Assembly (NCBI RefSeq): GCF_027158465.1
Contig: NZ_JAMKYL010000002.1
Coordinates: forward strand, 154,855 to 218,854
Source: Oxalobacter paeniformigenes
Lineage (GTDB): Bacteria; Pseudomonadota; Gammaproteobacteria; Burkholderiales; Burkholderiaceae_D
DNA: 64,000 bases
Direction of reading: 5' to 3'
The notes beneath the pieces were generated by a model. It was not told the origin of the DNA. It made no database searches and saw only the letters and a list, made by a program, of their open reading frames with translations. Below, piece after piece: positions 17,275 through 26,291 of the stretch. Made by a program: the position numbers and the translations under genes. Positions within the stretch are counted from its first letter, which is position 1, and each line of letters opens with the position of its first letter.

Positions 17275-19065
17275 ATGTCATATTTGGTTCTTGCACGAAA
17301 ATATCGTCCGAAGGATTTCGAAAGTATCGTCGGACAGGATCACGTTGTCCGTGCCCTGACGCACGCGCTTGAAAGTGGGCGCTTGCATCATGCCTATTTG
17401 TTTACCGGTACACGTGGTATCGGTAAAACGACATTGTCCAGAATCCTGGCCAAATCGCTCAATTGCGAAAAAGGCATCACGGCATCTCCCTGTGGGACCT
17501 GCGAAGCATGCAGGGCGATCGATTCGGACCGTTTTGTCGATTATGTCGAAATGGATGCTGCATCCAACCGTGGCATCGCCGACATGCTACAGATTCTGGA
17601 ACAGGCGGTTTATGCACCGACGGCTGCACGTTTCAAGGTCTACATGATCGACGAAGTGCATATGCTGACCCAGCAGGCTTTCAATGCCATGCTGAAAACG
17701 CTCGAGGAACCGCCGGAATATGTCAAATTCATTCTGGCGACGACCGATCCGCAGAAAATTCCGGTAACGGTTCTTTCCCGTTGCCTGCAATTCAATCTCA
17801 AACAAATGCCGGTGCCGCAGATCGTGACGCATCTGGAAGGTATTCTGGCGAAAGAGGGAATTGCCTGCGAAAAAACGGCGCTCCAGTTGTTGGCCAAGGG
17901 GGCTCATGGTTCCATGCGTGATGCGTTGTCGCTGACGGATCAGGCGATTGCCTATACGGCAGGTAATGTGACGGCGCAGGCGGTCCAGGACATGCTGGGC
18001 GCGCTGGATCAGACCTATCTGGTACGTTTGCTGGACTGTCTGGCAGCTCGCGACGGTGCGGGATTGCTTTCCGTCGCCGATGAAATGGCGGCGCGCAGTC
18101 TTTCTTACAATACGGCGCTCCAGGATCTGGGGACGTTGTTGCACCGGATCGCGATCATCCAGCAGGTGCCGGATTATTTGTCGGAAGAATTGCCTGACCA
18201 TGCCGATTTGTCTCGCTTTGCCAATGCATTTTCTCCGGAAGAAATACAGCTTTATTACCAGATCGCGATTCACGGGCGCGATGAGCTGGGACTGGCGCCT
18301 GATGAATACGCCGGTTTTTCCATGACGCTGTTGCGAATGCTGGCGTTTTTGCCGGATGATCGGAGCGTGAACCGTCCGGCACGTAAAACGGAAAATGTTC
18401 GGGCAGCGGTGAAAAAAACGGTTGTGGCATCTGCAGACAGAACACAGTATGCCACTGTCGGTGACGCAAAAACGGATGATATGCCGCAACCGGCTGCACG
18501 GACGATGGTGAATATGCCGCGAAAGAGCGCAGCGGTTGCCGTGTCAGCGGAACTGGGGCGTGCGGCAGGTGCCTGCGTTGCGGAAACCGCCAGACCGGAA
18601 AAGGAAGTCGTGACGGCAGGCGGTCTGGCAAAGCAGGATACGGTGCCTGCGGTATCGCAATCTGAAAAAAAACGTTCTCCGGTGTGGGATGGCGATTGGC
18701 CGACGCTGGCAGCGGGGTTGCCGGTACGCGGTCTGGTTCAGCAGCTGGCACAGCAGACGGAACTGGTGCGATGGGAAGAAAAGGATGGCGGAATGCTTAT
18801 CCATCTGAAATCGCCTGCCGTGACATTATGCGCGCCGAATTATGTGGGAAAACTGGCATCGGTACTCGAAGAACATTTCGGGTGTCCAGTCGCGATCACG
18901 ACGGAAACCGGCAAGGTGGAAGCGACAGTCAGCCGCAATGCGGCAAGGGCGCGTGCCGAAAGGCAAAAGCAGGCTGAAGAAGCGATGAAGAACGATCCGT
19001 ATATACGGAATCTGACGGATGTATTCGGCGGTCATATTGTCGAAGGATCGATTAAACCTCTTTAA
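17275..19065 (+). CDS. dnaX: DNA polymerase III subunits tau/gamma
   Basis: Clamp-loader ATPase subunit of the replicative polymerase, 596 residues. Walker A is FTGTRGIGKTTLSRILAK; a zinc module follows with four Cys (NCEKG, SPCGTCEACRA). Walker B is VYMIDEVHML, and the SRC motif is LSRCLQF. Residues after about 365 are a low-complexity linker rich in Ala/Lys, then the tau-specific C-terminal domain that binds polymerase alpha. A7 at 18412-18418 and A8 at 18665-18672 lie in the linker and could allow slippage to make a shorter gamma form. ybaB and recR follow closely as in many bacteria. Confidence 0.96.
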   Translation: MSYLVLARKYRPKDFESIVGQDHVVRALTHALESGRLHHAYLFTGTRGIGKTTLSRILAKSLNCEKGITASPCGTCEACRAIDSDRFVDYVEMDAASNRGIADMLQILEQAVYAPTAARFKVYMIDEVHMLTQQAFNAMLKTLEEPPEYVKFILATTDPQKIPVTVLSRCLQFNLKQMPVPQIVTHLEGILAKEGIACEKTALQLLAKGAHGSMRDALSLTDQAIAYTAGNVTAQAVQDMLGALDQTYLVRLLDCLAARDGAGLLSVADEMAARSLSYNTALQDLGTLLHRIAIIQQVPDYLSEELPDHADLSRFANAFSPEEIQLYYQIAIHGRDELGLAPDEYAGFSMTLLRMLAFLPDDRSVNRPARKTENVRAAVKKTVVASADRTQYATVGDAKTDDMPQPAARTMVNMPRKSAAVAVSAELGRAAGACVAETARPEKEVVTAGGLAKQDTVPAVSQSEKKRSPVWDGDWPTLAAGLPVRGLVQQLAQQTELVRWEEKDGGMLIHLKSPAVTLCAPNYVGKLASVLEEHFGCPVAITTETGKVEATVSRNAARARAERQKQAEEAMKNDPYIRNLTDVFGGHIVEGSIKPL

Positions 19066-19077
19066 CGGAAAGTGACT

Positions 19078-19401
19078 ATGAAAAACCAACTCGCTGGTCT
19101 GATGAAACAGGCGCAGGCAATGCAGCAGAACATGGAAAGAATGCAGGAAGAACTGGGCAAGACGATTGTGGAAGGACAATCGGGAGCAGGTATGGTATCC
19201 GTTCTGATGAGCTGCAAATTCTACGTTTCGCGCGTATCCATCGATCCTGCGTTGATGAGCGATGACAAGGAAATGCTGGAAGATCTGGTAACGGCTGCAT
19301 TTAACGATGCTGTCCGCAAGGCGGAAGCGACGACACAGGAAAAAATGGCCAGTCTTTCTGCAGGCCTGGCCATGCCGCCGGGATTCAAGATGCCGTTCTG
19401 A
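19078..19401 (+). CDS. ybaB: Nucleoid-associated protein YbaB/EbfC
   Basis: Small DNA-binding protein of 107 residues. The helical N-terminus MKNQLAGLMKQAQAMQQNM is followed by the beta core with GMVSVLMSCKFYVSRVSIDP and a C-terminal helix ending GLAMPPGFKMPF, as in the family. ATG 19078 has GGAAAG five bases upstream; a GTG two codons earlier is less likely. It sits between dnaX and recR in the conserved replication-repair cluster. The family binds DNA as a dimer and affects nucleoid structure and gene expression. Confidence 0.95.
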   Translation: MKNQLAGLMKQAQAMQQNMERMQEELGKTIVEGQSGAGMVSVLMSCKFYVSRVSIDPALMSDDKEMLEDLVTAAFNDAVRKAEATTQEKMASLSAGLAMPPGFKMPF

Positions 19402-19410
19402 TAGGATGCC

Positions 19411-20007
19411 GTGAAACCGCTTTCGTCTCTACAGAATCTGGTACAGGCGCTGCGCCATTTGCCGGGAATCGGTCCGAAGTCTGCACAGCGGATCGCATAT
19501 CATCTTTTGCAGCATGACCGTGATGGCGCTCTTGAGTTGAGCAAAGCCTTGTCCGATGCGGCAAACCGTGTCAGGCATTGTGTACGTTGCAATACCTTTA
19601 CGGAAGACGAAATATGCGACATGTGTCGTGATCCCGAACGGGACGCTTCACTGCTGTGCGTAACGGAAACACCGGCTGATCAGATGATGATCGAACAAAC
19701 GCTGACGTTTCGCGGTTACTATTTTGTTCTGATGGGCAGCCTTTCGCCGCTTGACGGTATCGGTCCGAAAGAAATCCGCTTCGACAAGCTGATCGAACGA
19801 GCGACAGACGGTGTGGTCAAGGAAGTCATTCTGGCGACCAGTTTCAATAATGAAGGTGAAGCGACTGCGCATTACATCGGTGAAATGCTCAAGGCACGCG
19901 GTTTGCGTGTCAGTCGTCTGGCCAGAGGCGTTCCCGTCGGAGCGGAACTCGAATATGTGGATGTCGGAACCATCGCACGAGCTTTTCTTGACAGACGTTT
20001 GACCTGA
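19411..20007 (+). CDS. recR: Recombination protein RecR
   Basis: RecFOR pathway protein of 198 residues that, with RecO, loads RecA on gapped DNA. It starts at GTG. Order of elements: N-terminal helix-hairpin-helix LRHLPGIGPKSAQRIAYHLL, a Cys4 zinc finger (CVRCNTF ... CDMCRD), a Toprim domain (LLCVTETPADQMMIE; VILATSFNNEGEATAHYI), and a C-terminal LARGVPVGAELEYVDVGT segment. Ten bases separate it from ybaB. Confidence 0.97.
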   Translation: MKPLSSLQNLVQALRHLPGIGPKSAQRIAYHLLQHDRDGALELSKALSDAANRVRHCVRCNTFTEDEICDMCRDPERDASLLCVTETPADQMMIEQTLTFRGYYFVLMGSLSPLDGIGPKEIRFDKLIERATDGVVKEVILATSFNNEGEATAHYIGEMLKARGLRVSRLARGVPVGAELEYVDVGTIARAFLDRRLT

Positions 20008-20013
20008 TACCCT

Positions 20014-20910
20014 ATGACGACCATAGAAGAAACAACCGGAGCGACTCCACTGATCGAATTGCGTCGATCGTTGTCGGAGTCAGCCAGAAACAGGGGCAAT
20101 CTCATTTTCGGGAAATGGGAGTGTGTCAATCCGTCGGCATCCATCAAGGATCGTGTCGTCAAATCGATGATCGAGGAGGCGGAAGCGAGTGGCGCCATTC
20201 ATCCGGGAGATACACTGATCGAGGCCAGCAAGGGCAATACCGGTATCGCGCTGGCGATGCAGGCGGCAGCCAGGGGATATCGCTGTATCCTGATCATGCC
20301 GGAGAATACCGCGCTCTTCAAGCAGCAAAGCATGGGGGTGTATGGCGCGGAAATCATTCTGACGCCGCAAAGCGGCGGCTTGCAGTATGCGCGGGATCTT
20401 GCGTTGCAAATGGCGTCCGAGGGGAAAGGGGTGATGCTGGACCAGTTCAGCAATCCTGCGAACCCGATGGCACATTACAGGACGACAGGGCCTGAAATCT
20501 GGGCCGCGACAAAGGGGCAGATCACACATTTTGTGTGCAGTATCGGTACGTCGGGCACTATTATGGGGGTATCGCGCTATTTGAAAGAACGTAACCGGAA
20601 AATACGGGTAATCGGTGTGGAACCGGAAGGCAATGCGCAGATTTCAGGCATGAACCGGTGGCCAGAAAACCAGCGTCCTGCGATTTATGAAAAAAAAAGG
20701 ATAGACAAAATCGAGTCGGTAGGACAAGCCTGTGCAGAATATCGCGCCAGAAAACTGGCGAAAGACGAAGGGGTTTTTTGCGGGTTGTCATCGGCTTGTG
20801 CCTGCGAAGTTGCACTGAATTTGTCGGAGAGTGCCAGACACGCCACAATCGTGTTCATGATCGCAGACAGAGGGGACCGTTACTTTTCTTCGGGTTTTTT
20901 CCCGGTCTGA
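20014..20910 (+). CDS. cysM: Cysteine synthase B, diverged active site
   Basis: PLP-dependent beta-replacement enzyme of 298 residues resembling CysM (O-acetylserine plus sulfide or thiosulfate to cysteine or sulfocysteine). The PLP Lys is in NPSASIKDR. DQFSNPANPMAHYRTTGPEIW and IGTSGTIMGVSRYL are CysM-like, as is the C-terminal IADRGDRYFSSG. Several PLP-contact positions differ from the family: the usual ATSGNTG loop reads ASKGNTG, and the usual SSGGA reads SSACA. RRWP in the substrate region is NRWP. It is likely still a cysteine synthase, but altered specificity is possible. It starts seven bases after recR. Confidence 0.85.
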   Translation: MTTIEETTGATPLIELRRSLSESARNRGNLIFGKWECVNPSASIKDRVVKSMIEEAEASGAIHPGDTLIEASKGNTGIALAMQAAARGYRCILIMPENTALFKQQSMGVYGAEIILTPQSGGLQYARDLALQMASEGKGVMLDQFSNPANPMAHYRTTGPEIWAATKGQITHFVCSIGTSGTIMGVSRYLKERNRKIRVIGVEPEGNAQISGMNRWPENQRPAIYEKKRIDKIESVGQACAEYRARKLAKDEGVFCGLSSACACEVALNLSESARHATIVFMIADRGDRYFSSGFFPV

Positions 20911-20933
20911 AGGGCATAAGTACAACACAGGCA

Positions 20934-20962
20934 TTGTCATAAGGTCTTGTATCCTATAAAAT
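20934..20962 (+). promoter_or_regulatory. Candidate rpsT promoter
   Basis: TTGTCA (20934-20939) and TAAAAT (20957-20962) are separated by 17 bases and lie about 70 bases before the rpsT ATG. The segment following is AT-rich. This is the best sigma70-like pair in the cysM-rpsT gap. Confidence 0.5.
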
Positions 20963-21034
20963 AAAAGGCTACACAAATTTTGTATTGCGAAGTCAGCGCG
21001 TAAACAAACAACTAACAGGTTTTTAGGGAAATTT

Positions 21035-21307
21035 ATGGCTAATACAGCTCAGGCGCGTAAACGCGCTCGTCAGGCAGTCAAGCAGAATGCGCACAATTCG
21101 AGTCAGCGTTCCGCATTGCGTACGGCAATCAAGGCTGCCAAGAAGGCAATTGCTGCCGGTGACAAGGAAGTCGCGGCTTCCGTATTTGTAAAGACTGTCT
21201 CGACCATCGACCGGATCGCAGACAAGAAACGTATCCACAAAAACAAGGCAGCTCGCCACAAGAGCCGTCTGGCAGCAGCCCTGAAGGCAATGTCTGCCGC
21301 AGCCTGA
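21035..21307 (+). CDS. rpsT: 30S ribosomal protein S20
   Basis: Primary 16S rRNA-binding protein of 90 residues. It is very basic with long helices: MANTAQARKRARQAVKQNAHN, SALRTAIKAAKKAI, and the C-terminal RIHKNKAARHKSRLAAALKAM. Length and composition are typical. Codon usage is biased, as for ribosomal proteins. The gene is monocistronic, with its own promoter region and a terminator hairpin downstream. Confidence 0.98.
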   Translation: MANTAQARKRARQAVKQNAHNSSQRSALRTAIKAAKKAIAAGDKEVAASVFVKTVSTIDRIADKKRIHKNKAARHKSRLAAALKAMSAAA

Positions 21308-21343
21308 GAAATATCTCCGGTTTTTTTCGCAGTATCCAATGGC

Positions 21344-21369
21344 AGGCGCGTCTGGTGACAGACGCGCCT
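21344..21369. terminator. Terminator between convergent rpsT and PfkB gene
   Basis: Perfect 11-bp stem AGGCGCGTCTG (21344-21354) and CAGACGCGCCT (21359-21369) with a GTGA loop. It lies between two converging genes and could stop transcription from both sides, though T-tracts are weak on either side. Confidence 0.6.
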
Positions 21370-21377
21370 GAACTTGT

Positions 21378-22328
21378 TTATTGCCGATAGCGATAACCGA
21401 ATTCTTTTTCGAAGCGGTCTGCGATTTCGGTAGCGGTCAATTTGTGGTTTTGCGGGCCATCATACGCGATCTTGATGGCGCCCATCAGGCTGCCGAGACG
21501 TCCGCTCGTCATCATATCCATACCGTGGGTCAATCCATAAATCAACCCGGCGCGGAATGCATCACCGCATCCGGTCGGATCGGCTTCACGTTCTGCCTTG
21601 ACGCCTGGAATGATCAGATGCTCGTTGCCCTGATGGATAACGGCGCCACGTTCCGCACAAGTCACGATAAAGGCATCGACACGGGAGGTGATTTCGGCCG
21701 TCGACCAACCGCATTGCTGGGCAAGCATTTCGCCTTCGTATTCGTTGACGGCGACATAGGATGCCAGTTCGATGAAATGCCGCAATTCATTGCGGCTGAA
21801 TGTCGGCAGTTGCTGCCCCGGGTCGAAAATGAACGGGATTCCCAGTCTGGCGCAATCGTTCGCATTTTGTATCATGCCTTCCTTGCCGTCCGGCGCCACA
21901 ATGGCGAGCTGGATGTTTTCGCCGCTCAGATTCTCGATATGGTTTTCATGTGCCAGTGCCATCGCACCCGGATGGAAAGCGGTGATCTGGTTGTTGTTCC
22001 TGTCGGTCGTGATGAAGGCCTGCGCAGTGTAGGCGTTCTTGATCGTACGGATATGGCGACGTGAGATGTTCAGTTCGGCAAGTCTTTCCAGATAGGGGCC
22101 GCCATCCATTCCGATGGTTGCCATAATCAATGGATTATCGCCAAGAAGTTTCAGGTTGTAGGCGATATTTCCTGCACAGCCGCCGAATTCGCGCCGCATT
22201 TCCGGTACCAGAAAGCAGACATTGATGTTGTGCAACTGGTCGGCAAGGATGGATTCCGAAAAACGGTCTGGAAACGACATGAGCGTATCGTACGCCATGG
22301 ATCCGCAAATTAAGGAAGTCATGTTCAA
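21378..22328 (-). CDS. PfkB-family sugar or nucleoside kinase
   Basis: Ribokinase/adenosine kinase-like enzyme of 316 residues. PfkB signatures: FGGCAGNIAYNLKLLG near the N-terminus (substrate site) and ADPTGCGDAFRAGLIYG near 255 with the catalytic Asp and anion hole. FIFDPGQQLPTF and NEYEGEML are also family features. Orthologous genes sit beside DUF3426-prmA-acc clusters in Betaproteobacteria and are annotated as carbohydrate or adenosine kinases. Substrate cannot be decided here. Confidence 0.88.
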   Translation of the reverse strand: MNMTSLICGSMAYDTLMSFPDRFSESILADQLHNINVCFLVPEMRREFGGCAGNIAYNLKLLGDNPLIMATIGMDGGPYLERLAELNISRRHIRTIKNAYTAQAFITTDRNNNQITAFHPGAMALAHENHIENLSGENIQLAIVAPDGKEGMIQNANDCARLGIPFIFDPGQQLPTFSRNELRHFIELASYVAVNEYEGEMLAQQCGWSTAEITSRVDAFIVTCAERGAVIHQGNEHLIIPGVKAEREADPTGCGDAFRAGLIYGLTHGMDMMTSGRLGSLMGAIKIAYDGPQNHKLTATEIADRFEKEFGYRYRQ

Positions 22329-22341
22329 TATCAGGTAAGTT

Positions 22342-23403
22342 TTAGTGATTTAAGGGAACGATGCGGCTGTGTATAGCCGTATCGAGCGGTTGTTCGATAA
22401 ACAGCAACAACTGGATATGATTTTTTTCTCCTGCCGGCCATGTGGCAAGTGTGCGTTGTGTCTCGGCAAGATATTCACCGGGTTCGATAACTCTGCGTGA
22501 GATTATCTGGTTGTCCGTACCGGTTATTTCCACGACAAGTGCAGGCCATGGTTTCGGTGAATCGCTGTCATGAAACATGGTAATGGTTTGCGTGAATTGA
22601 CCCGGAGCGTTTTCAACAGGAACCGGTTTTTCGTATTCGACATGCCAGGTATCGCCGGATACGGTGGCGTTGCCGGATGGACAGGATAGCCATTCGCATG
22701 TGGAACCGACCAGCCCTTTGGCAGGAGGCCACCATGCCACGATATTCGAAGAATAATGATAAACGATCTGTCCACACAAGACGATTGCCAGAGCGATTGA
22801 ACCGGCCAGCCAGAATATGCCAGCAATGCGTGACTTGCGCTTCCTGCGATGAATGGTCTGGAAGAGGTCGTCAGCCGAGGGGTTGTCTTGCCGGCCATTA
22901 TCCGTATCGCTTTCCGGAAGTGGCATTGGCGGAACTGGCGATGCAGAAGGTGGTGTGACAGGGGGTATGACTGTATCGGATGACGATGAAGACGGCTGTT
23001 TTTCGACGGACAACGGCGGCCGTAATTCATCGGAGACCTTGCCTGTATCGTGAGATGATACCTGTTTTGCCGGTTCGGTACCTGTATCCAGATCCAGACT
23101 GAGGGATTGCAGCTGTTTGTCGAAAGATTTCTTGAGCGCTTCAGTTGACGGGGGCGTGGCTGCTGGTTTCGTCGCAGAGGCGGTGTTTACCGTATTCTGC
23201 GACGAAACGGGTGTGCCTGCCATGTATGGCGCGCGTCTGGTGTTTATCGTGTGGCCATTCGGAATACGACCGGCCAGATTGTCGATACCGTTAAACAGCT
23301 CGCGGCATACACCGCAACGTACGGTTCCCGCACGCATTCTGAGCTGTTCTTCGCTGACATGGAATATGGTTTTGCAGTGTGGGCAACGTGTAGCCAGTGA
23401 CAT
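22342..23403 (-). CDS. Zinc-ribbon DUF3426 membrane protein
   Basis: Protein of 353 residues. The N-terminus has an MJ0042-type zinc ribbon, with CPHC and CGVC pairs in TRCPHCKTIFHVSEEQLRMR and VRCGVCRELFNG. A long Pro/Ser/Thr-rich linker leads to one transmembrane helix near 200 (GIFWLAGSIALAIVLCGQIVY) and a C-terminal DUF3426 domain that would face the periplasm. It lies 12 bases downstream of prmA, its usual neighbour. Function unknown; the architecture suggests a link between cytoplasmic metal-binding and an envelope domain. Confidence 0.88.
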   Translation of the reverse strand: MSLATRCPHCKTIFHVSEEQLRMRAGTVRCGVCRELFNGIDNLAGRIPNGHTINTRRAPYMAGTPVSSQNTVNTASATKPAATPPSTEALKKSFDKQLQSLSLDLDTGTEPAKQVSSHDTGKVSDELRPPLSVEKQPSSSSSDTVIPPVTPPSASPVPPMPLPESDTDNGRQDNPSADDLFQTIHRRKRKSRIAGIFWLAGSIALAIVLCGQIVYHYSSNIVAWWPPAKGLVGSTCEWLSCPSGNATVSGDTWHVEYEKPVPVENAPGQFTQTITMFHDSDSPKPWPALVVEITGTDNQIISRRVIEPGEYLAETQRTLATWPAGEKNHIQLLLFIEQPLDTAIHSRIVPLNH

Positions 23404-23415
23404 GCTTGCAATCGT

Positions 23416-24324
23416 TCATGAGTTAAGCCGACCGGACAGTGCGACCCAGCCTTCATGGCTGCGCCAGACAGACAAACTGATAAAGGGCGCATATGCGGCG
23501 ATGACGTCGTCGGCCTGTCCTTCAAGAATACCGGACAATACCATATATCCACCCGGAGCGATATATCGCGTCAGTGTCGGGGCCAGTGTTTTCAGCGGTC
23601 CGGCCAGAATATTGGCGACGACGACATCGTATTGGCGGTTTGCCTGTGACTCAACGAAAGTGTCAGGAAGATAGCAGGTGATGTCGCAATGATTGCGTTC
23701 GGCGTTTTCGCGGGATGTCAGCACGGATTGCGGGTCGATATCCACACCGGTGATTTCGCTGGCTCCCAGTTTCGATGCGGCAATGGCAAGAATGCCGGAA
23801 CCACATCCATAATCCAGAACCGTGTTGCCTGACACCAGATTTTTTTCGAGCCATTCAAGGCAAAGTCGAGTCGTGGGATGGCTGCCGGTTCCGAATGCGA
23901 GTCCGGGATCCAGCTCCAGAATGATACCGTTTTCGTCCGGTGCTTTATGCCAGCTTGGTACGATCCATATTTTTTCGCCGATGTGAATGGGGTCGAATTG
24001 CGACTGCGTCAGGCGAACCCAATCCTCTTGAGGGACTTCTCGTAGCGAATAACCGGGAATTTCCTGCATTTCGCAGGCATCTGACGCTTTCTTCAGCAAT
24101 TCATCGATCGGTGCATCGGCAGGAAGCAGCGCGATCACGCGGCTTCTTTCCCATGCATAATCGTTTGAATCAGCACCTGGTTCGTCAAACAGCGGTTTTT
24201 CCTGCGGTGTTCCCTCGTCGGCATCTTCCACCGTGATGGAAAGTGAGCCTGCATCTAGCAATGCATCCGAAAAGGCATTTGTTTTTTCAAATGCCACTTC
24301 CACAACAACTTCGATCCAGTTCAT
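23416..24324 (-). CDS. prmA: Ribosomal protein L11 methyltransferase
   Basis: SAM-dependent enzyme that trimethylates ribosomal protein L11, 302 residues. The N-terminal substrate-recognition domain is followed by the methyltransferase domain: LDPGLAFGTGSHPTTRLCLEWL, VLDYGCGSGILAIAASKLGA (SAM motif I), VDIDPQSV, and VVANILAGPLKTLAP with the NIL[AS]xPL signature. It follows accC by 26 bases, the usual order in this cluster. Confidence 0.96.
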   Translation of the reverse strand: MNWIEVVVEVAFEKTNAFSDALLDAGSLSITVEDADEGTPQEKPLFDEPGADSNDYAWERSRVIALLPADAPIDELLKKASDACEMQEIPGYSLREVPQEDWVRLTQSQFDPIHIGEKIWIVPSWHKAPDENGIILELDPGLAFGTGSHPTTRLCLEWLEKNLVSGNTVLDYGCGSGILAIAASKLGASEITGVDIDPQSVLTSRENAERNHCDITCYLPDTFVESQANRQYDVVVANILAGPLKTLAPTLTRYIAPGGYMVLSGILEGQADDVIAAYAPFISLSVWRSHEGWVALSGRLNS

Positions 24325-24350
24325 GACATCCTCCGGCCGTTCATGGCCTG

Positions 24351-25712
24351 TCAGTGCTCATTTTCAGGAAACATTTCCGCGAGTTTCTGTTCCAGATAGT
24401 GAATGTTCGTTCCACCCTTGATGAAGCTGGGATCGTGCATCAGTTCGCGGTGCAGGTCCAGATTGGTCTGGATGCCTTCGACCACCATTTCGGTCAATGC
24501 AACCTGCATGCGGTGAATCGCCTGTTCGCGTGTCGAACCATATGCGATGATTTTGCCTATCATCGAATCATAAAACGGCGGAACCTTGTAGCCGGCATAA
24601 ACGTGTGAATCCACGCGCATCCCCGGGCCGCCAGGCGCATGCCATGACGTGATTTTTCCCGGAGACGGTATGAAGGTAAACGGATCTTCGGCGTTGATGC
24701 GACATTCGATAGCGTGTCCGATCAGGCGGATATCACGCTGGCGGTAACGGAGTTTTTCACCGGCGGCGATCCGTATCTGTTCCTGTACCAGATCCAGTCC
24801 TGTAATCAGTTCGGTGACCGGATGTTCAACCTGGATGCGGGTATTCATTTCGATGAAATAGAATTCACCGTTCTCATAGAGGAATTCAAAGGTGCCTGCG
24901 CCCCGGTAACCGATTTTGCGGCAAGCTTCGGCACAACGGTCGCCGATGCGGTCGACCAGCCGGCGTGGAATATCCGGTGCCGGTGCTTCCTCGATCACTT
25001 TCTGGTGGCGTCTTTGCATGGAACAATCGCGTTCGCCCAGCCAGATGGCATTTTTGTAATCGTCTGACAATACCTGGATTTCGATATGGCGCGGATTTTC
25101 CAGGAATTTTTCCATATACACTTCCGGATTGCCGAAAGCGGCCTGAGCTTCTGTTTTGGTTGTCGTGACGGCATTGAGCAACGATGCTTCCGTATGGACC
25201 ACGCGCATGCCGCGACCGCCGCCACCGCCGGCTGCCTTGATGATCACGGGAAATCCGATCTTGCGGGCAATGGATATGATTTCCTGCGGATCGTCGGACA
25301 ATGCGCCATCGGACCCCGGAACGCATGGAATACCGGCCTTGATCATGGCCTGCTTCGCCGTGACCTTGTCACCCATCATACGAATGGAGTCGGAACGCGG
25401 GCCGATAAAGACGAAACCGGATTTTTCGACACGTTCGGCAAAATCGGCATTTTCGGAAAGAAAACCGTAACCCGGATGGATTGCCTCTGCGTCGGTGACC
25501 TCGGCGGCGCTGATGATGGCCGGCATGTTCAGGTAACTCAATGCAGAGGAAGCAGGTCCGATACAGACGGATTCATCCGCCAGCTTCACATACTTGGCAT
25601 CACGGTCGGCTTCGGAATGAACGACGACGGTCTTGATGCCCATTTCACGGCATGCGCGCTGGATACGCAATGCGATTTCGCCACGATTGGCGATGAGGAT
25701 TTTTTCAAACAT
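24351..25712 (-). CDS. accC: Acetyl-CoA carboxylase, biotin carboxylase subunit
   Basis: ATP-dependent carboxylation of biotin on AccB, the first half-reaction of malonyl-CoA synthesis. It has 453 residues. The biotin carboxylase N domain begins MFEKILIANRGEIALRIQRAC. The ATP-grasp domain has KAAGGGGGRGMRVV (glycine-rich loop), EKFLENPRHIEIQVL and the catalytic FIEMNTRIQVEHPVTE. The C-terminal domain has ECRINAEDPFTFIPSPGKI. accB lies 70 bases upstream. Confidence 0.97.
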   Translation of the reverse strand: MFEKILIANRGEIALRIQRACREMGIKTVVVHSEADRDAKYVKLADESVCIGPASSALSYLNMPAIISAAEVTDAEAIHPGYGFLSENADFAERVEKSGFVFIGPRSDSIRMMGDKVTAKQAMIKAGIPCVPGSDGALSDDPQEIISIARKIGFPVIIKAAGGGGGRGMRVVHTEASLLNAVTTTKTEAQAAFGNPEVYMEKFLENPRHIEIQVLSDDYKNAIWLGERDCSMQRRHQKVIEEAPAPDIPRRLVDRIGDRCAEACRKIGYRGAGTFEFLYENGEFYFIEMNTRIQVEHPVTELITGLDLVQEQIRIAAGEKLRYRQRDIRLIGHAIECRINAEDPFTFIPSPGKITSWHAPGGPGMRVDSHVYAGYKVPPFYDSMIGKIIAYGSTREQAIHRMQVALTEMVVEGIQTNLDLHRELMHDPSFIKGGTNIHYLEQKLAEMFPENEH

Positions 25713-25782
25713 AATGTGGCAGATTGCTCAGCAAATCGAAAATAAGCGGAAAAAAGAGCAGTTCGGATCAAAATGACCGCTT

Positions 25783-26256
25783 TTAACCGATAACAAACAA
25801 AGGCTGGCCGAATTCGACCGGTTCGCCGTTTTCGACAAGAATCTGTTTGATGACGCCGGATGTTTCTGCCTCGATTTCGTTCAGGAGTTTCATGGCTTCG
25901 ATGATGCACAGCGTATCGCCCTGCTTGACGGTCGAGCCGACTTCGACATAAGGCGGATTGCCTGGAGCCGGCGCACTGTAGAATGTGCCTACCATCGGAG
26001 ATTTGACGACATTGCCCTCTGGTTCTGCAGGAACCGGTGCCGCATCGGCTGCGATGACCTGTGTGGCGACGTTGACCTGCGGAACGGCTGCGGCAGGCTG
26101 TGCGATGACCTGTGGCGGCTGCACCATGACAGGCTGTCCCTGTACAGAAGACGTTTTGGCGATACGAACCTTGCTGTCACCCTCGGTGACTTCCAGTTCG
26201 GCAATATCTGAGTCGGCGACAAGGTCGATCAGCGTTTTCAGTTTACGTAAATCCAT
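25783..26256 (-). CDS. accB: Biotin carboxyl carrier protein
   Basis: Acetyl-CoA carboxylase carrier of 157 residues from ATG 26256 (MDLRKLKTLIDLVADSDI). A Pro/Ala/Val/Gln-rich flexible linker joins to the C-terminal biotinyl domain. Biotin attaches to the Lys of EAMKLLNEIEAE; PMVGTFYSAPAPGNPPYV and the C-terminal GQPLFVIG are also diagnostic. A longer upstream frame to 26349 would overlap aroQ and lacks conservation, so the shorter start is chosen. It is between aroQ and accC, as in many Proteobacteria. Confidence 0.96.
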   Translation of the reverse strand: MDLRKLKTLIDLVADSDIAELEVTEGDSKVRIAKTSSVQGQPVMVQPPQVIAQPAAAVPQVNVATQVIAADAAPVPAEPEGNVVKSPMVGTFYSAPAPGNPPYVEVGSTVKQGDTLCIIEAMKLLNEIEAETSGVIKQILVENGEPVEFGQPLFVIG

Positions 26257-26291
26257 AAAAATCCCGCAAATAACAGTTAAATGATTGGAAA

